DNA of 11,369 nt from CAZPKH01 sp964407165 (GTDB taxonomy: Bacteria > Bacteroidota > Bacteroidia > Bacteroidales > Muribaculaceae): contig CAYOUJ010000070.1 in NCBI GenBank assembly GCA_964407165.1, positions 1 to 11,369 of the forward strand, in the 5' to 3' direction. Position 1 is the stretch's first letter, and the number at the start of each line of letters is the position of its first letter. The translations under genes and the position numbers were made by a program. Under the pieces are notes generated by a model that had not been told where the DNA came from, searched no databases, and saw only the letters and a program-made list of their open reading frames with translations. Positions 5,021 to 11,339 of the stretch are shown here, piece after piece.

Positions 5021-6388
5021 CTATTTTCCGACGCAGAAGCGGGAGAAGATGTTGCGGAGGACTTCGGGGGTGGTGATGGCGTCGCCGGTGATGTCGGCAA
5101 GAGCGGCAAGGACCATCCGCAGGTCGGCGGCGACGAGGTCGGCCGGGATGCCGGTGCGCAGACCCATGAGCACCTGCTCGAGGCTCTCGGCGCCCGATGC
5201 GAGGGCGTCGGCATGGCGCCGGTTGGTGATCACGACACTCTCACCGGCAGTAGTCGCCTCTATCTCGCTGATCATCATCTGCTTAAGTTTTTCGATGCCT
5301 TCGCCCGTGGTAGCGCTGAGTTCCACGGCTGTAGCACGTAGCTCGTAGTTCGTAGTTAGAGGAAGGTCGCTCTTGTTGAGCGCAATGATGAGCGTCGAGC
5401 TTTCGGGACGCTCCGTCTCTACGGTGCTGAGCAGCTCGGGGTCGACGGGCACGGTGCGGTCTACGACGAATATGACGAAGCGGGCGGCGCGCAGGGCGGC
5501 GTGCGAGCGCTCGATGCCGAGGCGCTCTACGGCGTCGGCGGTGTCGCGCAGGCCGGCGGTGTCGGTCAGGCGGAAGGCGTAAGGGCCTATGGCACAGAGG
5601 GCGTCGACGGTGTCGCGGGTGGTACCGTGTATGTCGCTTACTATGGCGCGGTCGTCGCCGAGCAGGGCGTTGAGCAGCGACGACTTGCCGGCGTTAGTGG
5701 CGCCGACGATGGCCACGGGTATGCCGTGGATCAGGGCGTTGCCGGTGGTGAACGTGCCGTGGAGGCGCCGCACCTCGCGGAGTATCTTGTCAGCGAGGTT
5801 GACGAGGCGCTCGCGGGAGGCAAACTCCACGTGCTCCTCGCCGAAGTCAAGTTCAAGCTCGAGCAGCGACGTGAGTTCGAGCAGCTGCGAGCGCAGTAGG
5901 GCAAGGTGCGTGGAGACGCTTCCACGCATTTGTGAGGAGGCGAGGCGGTGTGCGGCGCGCGAGTTGGCGGCGATGACATCGGCCACGGCCTCTGCCTGGC
6001 TAAGGTCCATGCGCCTGTTGGCGAAGGCACGGCGAGTGAACTCTCCCGGCTCGGCCATGCGTGCGCCGGCGGCAGTCAGGGCCTCCAACAGCTCCTGCTG
6101 GATGTATAGCGAGCCGTGCACCGAGATCTCCACCACGTCTTCACCTGTGAACGAGGCGGGGGCTCGAAACAGGGTGACGAGCGCTGTGTCGAGCGTCTCA
6201 CCGCGGCTGTCGGCGATGTCGCCGAGGTGCGCGGTGCGCGGGACGACGGCGTCGAGCGACTTGCCGCGCCAGAGTTTGCCGACGACGGCCACTGCCTCAG
6301 GGCCTGAGACGCGCATGACGGCAATGCCCCCCACCCCCCCCGCCGTGGATATGGCGCAAATAGTATCAGTTGAACCTGTCACCAACAC
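5021..6388 (-). CDS. mnmE: tRNA modification GTPase MnmE
   Basis: With MnmG it installs aminomethyl-type groups at C5 of wobble uridine 34 in certain tRNAs, using GTP hydrolysis and methylene-tetrahydrofolate. The 455 residues show the N-terminal folate-binding domain (DTICAISTAGGVGGIAVMRV from residue 8), a helical domain, and an inserted G domain with GATNAGKSS (229-237), DTAGL (276-280) and NKSD (338-341). The protein ends in FCVGK with the conserved Cys451. The start is GTG at 6388, or the in-frame GTG two codons later; no nearby ATG exists. The coding strand has G8 and G6 tracts at 6327-6341. Between NKSD and the G5 motif, residues 345-353 are encoded by a heptamer array. The gene lies 25 bp after the nuclease gene with no recognisable promoter between, so cotranscription is likely. 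Confidence 0.96.
   Translation of the reverse strand: MLVTGSTDTICAISTAGGVGGIAVMRVSGPEAVAVVGKLWRGKSLDAVVPRTAHLGDIADSRGETLDTALVTLFRAPASFTGEDVVEISVHGSLYIQQELLEALTAAGARMAEPGEFTRRAFANRRMDLSQAEAVADVIAANSRAAHRLASSQMRGSVSTHLALLRSQLLELTSLLELELDFGEEHVEFASRERLVNLADKILREVRRLHGTFTTGNALIHGIPVAIVGATNAGKSSLLNALLGDDRAIVSDIHGTTRDTVDALCAIGPYAFRLTDTAGLRDTADAVERLGIERSHAALRAARFVIFVVDRTVPVDPELLSTVETERPESSTLIIALNKSDLPLTTNYELRATAVELSATTGEGIEKLKQMMISEIEATTAGESVVITNRRHADALASGAESLEQVLMGLRTGIPADLVAADLRMVLAALADITGDAITTPEVLRNIFSRFCVGK
5330..5357 (-). repeat. Heptamer array inside mnmE
   Basis: On the minus strand AACTACG, AACTACG, AGCTACG and TGCTACA follow each other without gaps. They encode TTNYELRAT in the loop between the G4 motif NKSD and the G5 region of MnmE, a part of the protein that varies in the family. 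The sequence style is that of the AACT leader repeats elsewhere in the window. Confidence 0.8.
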
Positions 6389-6394
6389 AAAACT

Positions 6395-6415
6395 ATAAGT
6401 TATAAGTTATAAGTT
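6395..6415 (-). repeat. Heptamer array in mnmE leader
   Basis: Three perfect copies of AACTTAT on the minus strand fill the 25-bp gap between the nuclease and mnmE genes. They overlap the nuclease stop codon (6414-6416) and end six bases before the mnmE GTG start. Confidence 0.9.
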
Positions 6416-7226
6416 ATTTACGGTGGCCCCAGCAGTTGAAGTCGCACTGGGCCTCGATGGCATCTTCAAGGGCATCCGGGAGGGCGCTGAAGAAGTCGTA
6501 GCCGGTGATTCGCTCCACCTCGTCGATTGAAACGGCCGCGCTCTGCATGCCACCGGGCACCTGGCCATTGGGCATTATGAATGCGATGCCGCGCGGGGGC
6601 ACGGCATACGGGGCGATGATGCACTTGTAGAACCGCGCGGGAACGAACACTCCCGTCTCGCCGATGTATTCAATTGGCTTGTCGGTAATTATGGGTCCGC
6701 AGACGATATAGATGGCGGAGTCGGCGGTGGCCCACGTGCGACACTTCTCCTCAAGCGACTTCCAGGCCCCGCCGTTGAGGGAGTGTAGTTGCGGGCAAAT
6801 GTTAGTAAGCAGACACGCCTCATCCATCGCCTGGGCGCTCCATTTGAGGTCGCCGGAGGGCACCATGTGGCCGCGGTCGTACCCCGAGCCGCGATAGTCA
6901 CCGAGCCCGGCGCAGCCGTCAACGCGCGAGTCAGGCTGAAAATTGTCTTTTCGAGGGTTGGTGCCGGCCACCTCCTCGCCGGTGAGCTCCCAGGCCACCC
7001 AATTGGGTATGTGAAGTTCGGGGTTGAACGAGAGCCGGTGTCCCGTGTAGTCTACCACCTGCGAGCGTACAGACCTTGTCGTCTTCACGTCGAGCAGAGC
7101 GTCCGCCTCGATGACGTCACCATTTGCCGTACCCCTCTCGCGCTTGGCCTCCACCGGGCTGCACCCTGCAGCCGAAAAGACCAGACCAATAAGCATGGCA
7201 AAAATAGCCAAATTCTTCATCCTCAT
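6414..7226 (-). CDS. Lipoprotein DNA/RNA non-specific endonuclease
   Basis: Predicted metal-dependent beta-beta-alpha-Me nuclease of the NucA/Serratia family, which cuts DNA and RNA without strong sequence preference. The 270-residue protein begins with a lipoprotein signal; the lipobox SAAGC ends at Cys22. The catalytic motif YDRGHMVPSGD is at 116-126 with His120 as the expected general base. The metal-site helix LNGGAWKSLE (150-159) places Asn151 and Glu159 as in Serratia nuclease. An open frame continues 42 codons upstream to 7352, but that part spans the promoter and the 33-bp repeats and would bury the signal peptide. I therefore chose ATG 7226, with ATG 7220 as the alternative. It probably acts at the cell envelope, in nucleotide scavenging or DNA degradation. 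mnmE follows in the same direction. Confidence 0.9.
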   Translation of the reverse strand: MRMKNLAIFAMLIGLVFSAAGCSPVEAKRERGTANGDVIEADALLDVKTTRSVRSQVVDYTGHRLSFNPELHIPNWVAWELTGEEVAGTNPRKDNFQPDSRVDGCAGLGDYRGSGYDRGHMVPSGDLKWSAQAMDEACLLTNICPQLHSLNGGAWKSLEEKCRTWATADSAIYIVCGPIITDKPIEYIGETGVFVPARFYKCIIAPYAVPPRGIAFIMPNGQVPGGMQSAAVSIDEVERITGYDFFSALPDALEDAIEAQCDFNCWGHRK

Positions 7227-7267
7227 AGCATCGGTGTTAACTGTATAATTTAAAGCATAATACGGTG

Positions 7268-7298
7268 CAAAGATACATTTTTCCAAAGGAAGTTGCAA
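7268..7298 (-). promoter_or_regulatory. Promoter of nuclease gene
   Basis: On the minus strand the -7 box TATCTTTG (7268-7275), followed by CA, and the -33 TTG (7296-7298) are 20 bases apart, a good Bacteroidota consensus match. Transcription would begin about 37 bases before ATG 7226. One palindrome, TTCC-AAA-GGAA (7281-7291), lies exactly between the two boxes, where a repressor could block RNA polymerase. Confidence 0.75.
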
Positions 7299-7360
7299 GG
7301 GTATTGCGCATTTTTCCAAAGGAACTTTCGGAGGAAATTCACATTTTTCCAAAGGAACTT
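7276..7360 (-). repeat. Three 33-bp-phased operator-like repeats
   Basis: On the minus strand an 18-base element, A(G/C)TTCCTTTGGAAAAATG, occurs three times. The plus-strand cores begin at 7276, 7309 and 7342, exactly 33 bases apart; the 15 bases after each element differ. Each contains the inverted repeat TTCC-AAA-GGAA. The distal copy begins at the fdtB stop codon and the proximal copy sits between the -33 and -7 boxes of the nuclease promoter. The layout suggests a multi-site operator or a duplicated promoter-proximal element. Confidence 0.85.
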
Positions 7361-8504
7361 ACGGGCGGAAGTCGTTGATGATGCCTGCAATGGCGGCGCA
7401 GTCGACCACGGAGGCGCCGGGGGAAATGGGGAGGGACACCACCTGGGCGGCAAGCATTTCGGTGACGGGCAGCGGCCCGTGCGCGATGCGTCCCTCATAA
7501 CACGGCTGGCGATGCGGTGGCAAAGCGTAATGGATATCGACGCCCACGCCTTGGTCTCGCATATACTCCAAGAACGCCTCGCGGGGGGCACCTACCAGGC
7601 GGATGACGTACTGGTGCCACACCTGGTCGGCGGCGAAGGGGGTGATCTCCGGTTTTACTATGTGAGGGTTGTGTATCTCGTTTTGGTAGCAGACGGCGCG
7701 GGCGAAACGGGCGCCGTTGACCCTGGCTGTGTGAGGCAGCTTGACGCGCAGGCATGCGGCCTGCACGGGGTCGAGGCGGCAGTTGAGACCCGCATATATA
7801 TTATGGTAGCGTCGGTCGGCGCCGTAGTTGGCCAGGGCGCGGACGGCCGAGGCAAGCTCGGCGTCGTGGGTGGTGACGGCTCCGGCATCGCCGAGGGCGC
7901 CGACGTTTTTGGTCGGATAGAAACTGAAGGCGCCTGCATGGCCGAGGCTTCCGGTGACATCGGTGCCGAAGAGGCCCGGCGTAAGCGAGCGGGCGCCGAT
8001 GGCCTGCGCATTGTCTTCGACGACAGTCAGATTGTGCCGTCGAGCCACTTCTACGAGTGTCTCGTCCCAGGCAGTGCGGCCGTATAGGTGCACGGTGAGG
8101 ATAGCGCGGGTGCGGGAAGTGACGTGCTGCTCGAGCAGGGCGGTGTCGATGTTGAGCGTGCGCTCGTCGGCGTCAACCAATACGGGCGTCAACCCGTTGT
8201 CTGTAAGTGCCAGAACAGTTGCAATATAAGTATTTGCGGGCACGAGCACCTCGTCGCCGGGGGCCATCCGTCCAAGCTCGATATATGCGCGGAAGATGAG
8301 CCGCAGGGCGTCAAGGCCGTTGCTGACGCCGACGGCGTAAGGTGTGCCGGTCATCTCAGCAAGCTCGCGCTCAAACGCCTCGCACTCGGCACCGCCGACA
8401 TATCGGCCGCTGCTTACGACGCGAGCCGCAGCCTCGTGCAGCTGCTCGAGGTACGGCTCGTTGACGGCCTGCAGGTCGAGGAATGGGTAGCGGATTTCGC
8501 TCAT
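7359..8504 (-). CDS. fdtB: dTDP-3-oxo-6-deoxyhexose 3-aminotransferase
   Basis: PLP-dependent sugar aminotransferase of the DegT/DnrJ/EryC1 family, 381 residues. It is expected to transaminate C3 of the 3-oxo-6-deoxyhexose made by the preceding isomerase, giving dTDP-Fuc3N or dTDP-Qui3N. Visible family features are SNGLDAL (61-67), EDNAQAIGA with Asp164 and Gln167 in the PLP site, and GAFSFYPTKNVGALGDAG with Lys199 as the Schiff-base lysine. Its ATG overlaps the fdtA stop (ATGA), implying translational coupling. The FdtB or QdtB identity depends on the isomerase stereochemistry, which I cannot read from sequence; the symbol is provisional. No acetyltransferase (FdtC or QdtC type) follows within the window. 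Confidence 0.9.
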   Translation of the reverse strand: MSEIRYPFLDLQAVNEPYLEQLHEAAARVVSSGRYVGGAECEAFERELAEMTGTPYAVGVSNGLDALRLIFRAYIELGRMAPGDEVLVPANTYIATVLALTDNGLTPVLVDADERTLNIDTALLEQHVTSRTRAILTVHLYGRTAWDETLVEVARRHNLTVVEDNAQAIGARSLTPGLFGTDVTGSLGHAGAFSFYPTKNVGALGDAGAVTTHDAELASAVRALANYGADRRYHNIYAGLNCRLDPVQAACLRVKLPHTARVNGARFARAVCYQNEIHNPHIVKPEITPFAADQVWHQYVIRLVGAPREAFLEYMRDQGVGVDIHYALPPHRQPCYEGRIAHGPLPVTEMLAAQVVSLPISPGASVVDCAAIAGIINDFRP

Positions 8505-8911
8505 TTGACACCAACGTATTTGAGATAGTCGTCGTAGTCGCGGATATAGTCGGCCTCGTCAAAGGGGGCCGAGACGAGCACCATGCACACAGCGCCGGAG
8601 GAGTAGTTGTCGATATGGCTCCAGATGCCTGGCACCACGAGCAGCGCCTCGTAGGGGCGGTTGAGGGTATATTGGCACTCCTCCACGCCGTCGGTGACGG
8701 TGACCGTGAAGCTGCCTGCGAGGGCTATGATTGCCTGGTAGAGTTTGCGGTGGGCATGTGCCCCGCGCTCGCAGCCGGCGGGGATGTCATAGATCCAAAA
8801 CGCGCGGTGTATGGCAAAGGGCACCTGGTCATAGTCCTGGGCGAAGGTTAAGTTGCCGCGCGGGTCGTGGATGCGTGGGAGCAATAATATCCTTACATCA
8901 TTTAATGCCAT
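8501..8911 (-). CDS. fdtA: dTDP-4-oxo-6-deoxyglucose 3,4-ketoisomerase
   Basis: Small cupin-fold enzyme (FdtA/QdtA, WxcM-like family) that converts dTDP-4-oxo-6-deoxyglucose, the RmlB product, to the 3-oxo isomer. The 136 residues carry DPRGNLTFAQ (16-25), the motif RGAHAHRKLYQ with the His52/His54 pair matching the active-site histidines known in FdtA, a cupin strand GSFTVTVTDG (66-75), and the typical tail DYIRDYDDYLKYVG. The start is ATG 8911, which overlaps the last 14 bp of rmlA. An open frame reaches 8968, but the extra 19 residues are low-complexity and lie wholly inside rmlA. The gene ends in an ATGA overlap with fdtB. FdtA and QdtA differ in stereochemical outcome and cannot be separated here. 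Confidence 0.9.
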   Translation of the reverse strand: MALNDVRILLLPRIHDPRGNLTFAQDYDQVPFAIHRAFWIYDIPAGCERGAHAHRKLYQAIIALAGSFTVTVTDGVEECQYTLNRPYEALLVVPGIWSHIDNYSSGAVCMVLVSAPFDEADYIRDYDDYLKYVGVK

Positions 8912-9782
8912 TGGCGGCGAGCTTGAGCAGGTACTGTCCGTAGGGGTTCTTGGCCATGGGCGTGGCAAGCTCGCGCAGGCGGTCGGCGTCTATCCACCCC
9001 TTGCGGAAGGCTATCTCCTCAAGGGCGGCAACTTGCACGCCCTGGCGTTTCTGGATGGCCTCGATATAGTTCGACGCCTCCATCATCGAGTCGGTCGTGC
9101 CGGTGTCGAGCCACGCGAAGCCGCGGCCCAGGCGGGTGACGTTGAGCTGGCCGCGGTGCAGATACTCCTCGTTTACAGAGGTTATCTCCAGCTCCCCGCG
9201 AGCCGAGGGCTTGATGTTCTTGGCTATCTCCACCACTGAGTTGGGGTAGAAATACAGGCCGACCACCGCGTAGTCACTGCGGGGTTGCTGCGGCTTCTCC
9301 TCGATGCTAACGGCTTTGCCGTTAGCGTCAATCTCGACAATGCCAAACCTCTGCGGGTCAAGCACTTTGTAGGCAAATACCGTAGCCTCCTCGCGAGTGT
9401 CGCTCACATGCAGGGCGTCCATGAGCATGCCGGTGAAGCCCTGGCCGTAGAAGATGTTGTCACCCAGGACGAGGCATACCGAGTCGTCGCCGATAAACTC
9501 CTCGCCGATGATGAAAGCCTGCGCCAGCCCGTCGGGCGACGGCTGCTCGGCGAAGCTGATGTTGACGCCCATCTCCGGCGCGTTGCGCAGCAGGCGGCGG
9601 AAGCCTGGAAGATCCTCCGGCGTGGAAATCAGGAGGATGTCGCGGATGCCGGCCAGCATAAGCACGGAGAGGGGATAATATACCATCGGCTTGTCATAGA
9701 TCGGGACAAGCTGCTTGGAGATGCCTCGGGTGATGGGATAGAGGCGCGTGCCGGAACCCCCGGCCAAAACAATACCCTTCAT
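8898..9782 (-). CDS. rmlA: Glucose-1-phosphate thymidylyltransferase
   Basis: Joins dTTP and glucose-1-phosphate to form dTDP-glucose, the first step of dTDP-deoxysugar synthesis in the cytoplasm. The 294 residues are normal for the family. Motifs: nucleotide-binding GGSGTRLYP (8-16), KPMVYYPLS (31-39), LGDNIFYG with Asp108 (106-113), EEKP (161-164) and WLDTGT with Asp226 (224-229). It starts 3 bp after the rmlB stop and its last 14 bp overlap the fdtA start, so the four genes form a tight operon. Also called rfbA. Confidence 0.97.
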   Translation of the reverse strand: MKGIVLAGGSGTRLYPITRGISKQLVPIYDKPMVYYPLSVLMLAGIRDILLISTPEDLPGFRRLLRNAPEMGVNISFAEQPSPDGLAQAFIIGEEFIGDDSVCLVLGDNIFYGQGFTGMLMDALHVSDTREEATVFAYKVLDPQRFGIVEIDANGKAVSIEEKPQQPRSDYAVVGLYFYPNSVVEIAKNIKPSARGELEITSVNEEYLHRGQLNVTRLGRGFAWLDTGTTDSMMEASNYIEAIQKRQGVQVAALEEIAFRKGWIDADRLRELATPMAKNPYGQYLLKLAANGIK

Positions 9783-9785
9783 GAC

Positions 9786-10985
9786 TTAGCGATTTTCGTA
9801 CATGTCTTTATAATACTGCAAATATTCGCCAGAGGTGACAGAGTCGACCCACGCCTGGTTGTCGAGATACCAGCGGATGGTCTTCTCGATACCCACGGTG
9901 AACGGGGTCTCGGGATACCAGCCCAGCTCGGTGGCTATCTTGGTGGGGTCGATGGCGTAGCGCATGTCATGGCCCGGGCGGTCAGTTACGTATGTAATGA
10001 GGTCGTAGTTGATGTCGTCGACCGAGCACTTCAGCAGCTTCTGATACGCAGGCTCCTCGCGCATGATGCGTGCGATGATGTCGATGACGGTGCGCACGAT
10101 GGTGATGTTCTGTTCCTCGTTGAAGCCGCCGATGTTGTACACCTCGCCGAGGCGGCCCTGACGGAGCACCATGTCGATGCCCTTGGCATGGTCTTCGACG
10201 TACAGCCAGTCGCGCACGTTGTCACCCTTGCCGTAGACGGGTAGCTTGCGTCCCTCTAGTATATTTTTGATGATCAGCGGGATGAGTTTCTCGGGGAAGT
10301 GATAGGGGCCGTAGTTGTTGCTGCAGCGAGTGATGTTGATTGGCATCCCGTAAGTCTCATGATAAGCGAGAGTTATCAGGTCGGCGCCGGTCTTGGCTGC
10401 TGAGTAGGGGGAGCGCGGGGCCAGAGGAGTGTCTTCAGTGAAAAACTTGCGGCCGAAAGTCTGCAGGTTGTCTCGTCCGCTTACCACCTGCTTTACAGCG
10501 TCGTCGAGGTGCAGCGGCTGCGGCTCGTCGAAGTCCTTGGTCAGCGAGCCGTAGACCTCGTCGGTGCTGATCTGCAGGTACTTCTTGCCCTCCTTGTAGG
10601 TGGGATGTCCCTGCACGTCGTTGCCTGTGCACCATGCCTTGCGTGCGCAGTCGAGCATGTTTTGCGTACCCAAAATATTGGTTTCCAGGAAGAGGCGCGG
10701 CTGTTCGATGGAGCGGTCCACGTGGCTCTCGGCGGCGAAGTTGACAATGAAGTCAGGGTCAAACTCCTCAATGAGGCGTGTGACCAGCTCGCGGTCGCCG
10801 ATGTCGCCCTTTACGAAGCGGACGTTGGGAAGCTCCATCTCTTCCTTGATTGTCAGGGGATTTCCGGCGTAAGTCAGGGCGTCGAGTATGAGTATGTCGA
10901 CGTCAGTGCCGTACTTCTTGAGCAGATATTTGACGAAGTTTGCACCGATGAAACCGGCTGCGCCGGTGACGAGATATTTCTTCAT
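9786..10985 (-). CDS. rmlB: dTDP-glucose 4,6-dehydratase
   Basis: NAD-dependent extended short-chain dehydrogenase that converts dTDP-glucose to dTDP-4-oxo-6-deoxyglucose, the branch point for rhamnose and for 3-aminosugars. Motifs: GAAGFIG (8-14), AAESHVDRS (84-92), the catalytic TDE in STDEVYG (Thr141, Asp142, Glu143), YSAAK (Tyr194, Lys198) and NNYGPYHFPEKLIPL (223-237). At 399 residues it is about 40 longer than enterobacterial RmlB. The extra length is mainly around 118-135 and 160-185, which I believe is usual in Bacteroidales. It is the first gene of the operon; its ATG follows an 8-base direct repeat in the leader. Also called rfbB. Confidence 0.97.
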   Translation of the reverse strand: MKKYLVTGAAGFIGANFVKYLLKKYGTDVDILILDALTYAGNPLTIKEEMELPNVRFVKGDIGDRELVTRLIEEFDPDFIVNFAAESHVDRSIEQPRLFLETNILGTQNMLDCARKAWCTGNDVQGHPTYKEGKKYLQISTDEVYGSLTKDFDEPQPLHLDDAVKQVVSGRDNLQTFGRKFFTEDTPLAPRSPYSAAKTGADLITLAYHETYGMPINITRCSNNYGPYHFPEKLIPLIIKNILEGRKLPVYGKGDNVRDWLYVEDHAKGIDMVLRQGRLGEVYNIGGFNEEQNITIVRTVIDIIARIMREEPAYQKLLKCSVDDINYDLITYVTDRPGHDMRYAIDPTKIATELGWYPETPFTVGIEKTIRWYLDNQAWVDSVTSGEYLQYYKDMYENR

Positions 10986-10993
10986 GGAAGCAG

Positions 10994-11009
10994 GGTTAAG
11001 TAGTTAAGT
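10994..11009 (-). repeat. Octamer repeat in rmlB leader
   Basis: On the minus strand ACTTAACT is followed directly by ACTTAACC, ending eight bases before the rmlB ATG. It resembles the AACTTA-type heptamers before other genes, but with period 8 and only two copies. Confidence 0.5.
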
Positions 11010-11030
11010 CACACGATATGGAGTATTTCC

Positions 11031-11075
11031 AAAACAAAGAGGGCTGACAGCCACCCGTATGGGTGATTATCAGCC
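11031..11075 (-). terminator. Hairpin after tRNA-Leu
   Basis: On the minus strand a 15-position stem (11061-11075 with 11042-11056) closes on the loop ATAC with 14 pairs, two of them G-U, and one A-C mismatch. The tail CTCTTTGTTTT follows. It begins ten bases after the tRNA and is well placed to end tRNA transcription. The T-run is interrupted, so some read-through to rmlB is possible. Confidence 0.72.
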
Positions 11076-11084
11076 TTGGGAATG

Positions 11085-11165
11085 TGCCCGGAACAGGACT
11101 CGAACCTGCACGCCTCGCAGCACTCGCACCTGAAACGAGCGCGTCTACCATTCCGCCACCCGGGC
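11085..11165 (-). tRNA. tRNA-Leu(CAG)
   Basis: Reads CUG leucine codons. The 81-base minus-strand sequence folds as a class II tRNA. The acceptor arms GCCCGGG and TCCGGGC pair with one G-U. The anticodon arm CTCGT-TTCAGGT-GCGAG carries anticodon CAG, followed by a long variable arm typical of leucine tRNA. The T arm is GCAGG-TTCGAGT-CCTGT and the discriminator is A. The next bases are CAT, so CCA is not encoded and must be added after transcription. Confidence 0.96.
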
Positions 11166-11177
11166 TTAAATGCGCTG

Positions 11178-11208
11178 CAAAGGTACGAATAATTTTGGAA
11201 GTGCCAAA
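11178..11208 (-). promoter_or_regulatory. Promoter of tRNA-Leu
   Basis: On the minus strand the -33 TTTG (11205-11208) and the -7 TACCTTTG (11178-11185), followed by CA, are 19 bases apart. This is one of the best consensus matches in the window. Transcription would start about 8 bases before the mature tRNA. Confidence 0.82.
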
Positions 11209-11331
11209 ATATTTTTGAAAAACTTTTTGCACCCCGCCGGTTAAACCCTCCAAATGCACTGTTTCACCCCTTAAATCGTGCACTCCGCATATTTTATTGG
11301 TTTTTTCGTTTCCATGTACCGAAATTATTGC

Positions 11332-11339
11332 TAAATTTG
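11332..11339 (+). promoter_or_regulatory. Possible rightward promoter at edge
   Basis: TAAATTTG followed by CA matches the Bacteroidota -7 box. No clear TTG lies at the right distance upstream; the nearest candidate region, about 11309-11313, reads TTTCC. It could drive a gene beyond the right edge, divergent from tRNA-Leu. Bases 11209-11331 hold nothing else I can name. Confidence 0.4.

Noticed and set aside
5589..6398. Plus-strand 269-codon open frame opposite mnmE
   Set aside because: It is Ser/Arg/Ala-rich antisense composition entirely covered by the clear MnmE coding sequence.
7227..7352. N-terminal extension of the nuclease with 11-residue LEKC repeats
   Set aside because: It spans the promoter and the 33-bp repeats, and would place 42 residues before a standard lipoprotein signal peptide. 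The 33-bp period keeps the frame open by coincidence.
7276..7360. Three repeats considered as a CRISPR array
   Set aside because: Only three 18-base repeats with 15-base intervals, too short for CRISPR repeats and spacers, and no cas genes nearby.
9285..10244. Plus-strand 319-codon open frame opposite rmlA and rmlB
   Set aside because: It crosses the boundary of two well-supported genes on the other strand and has antisense-type composition without motifs.
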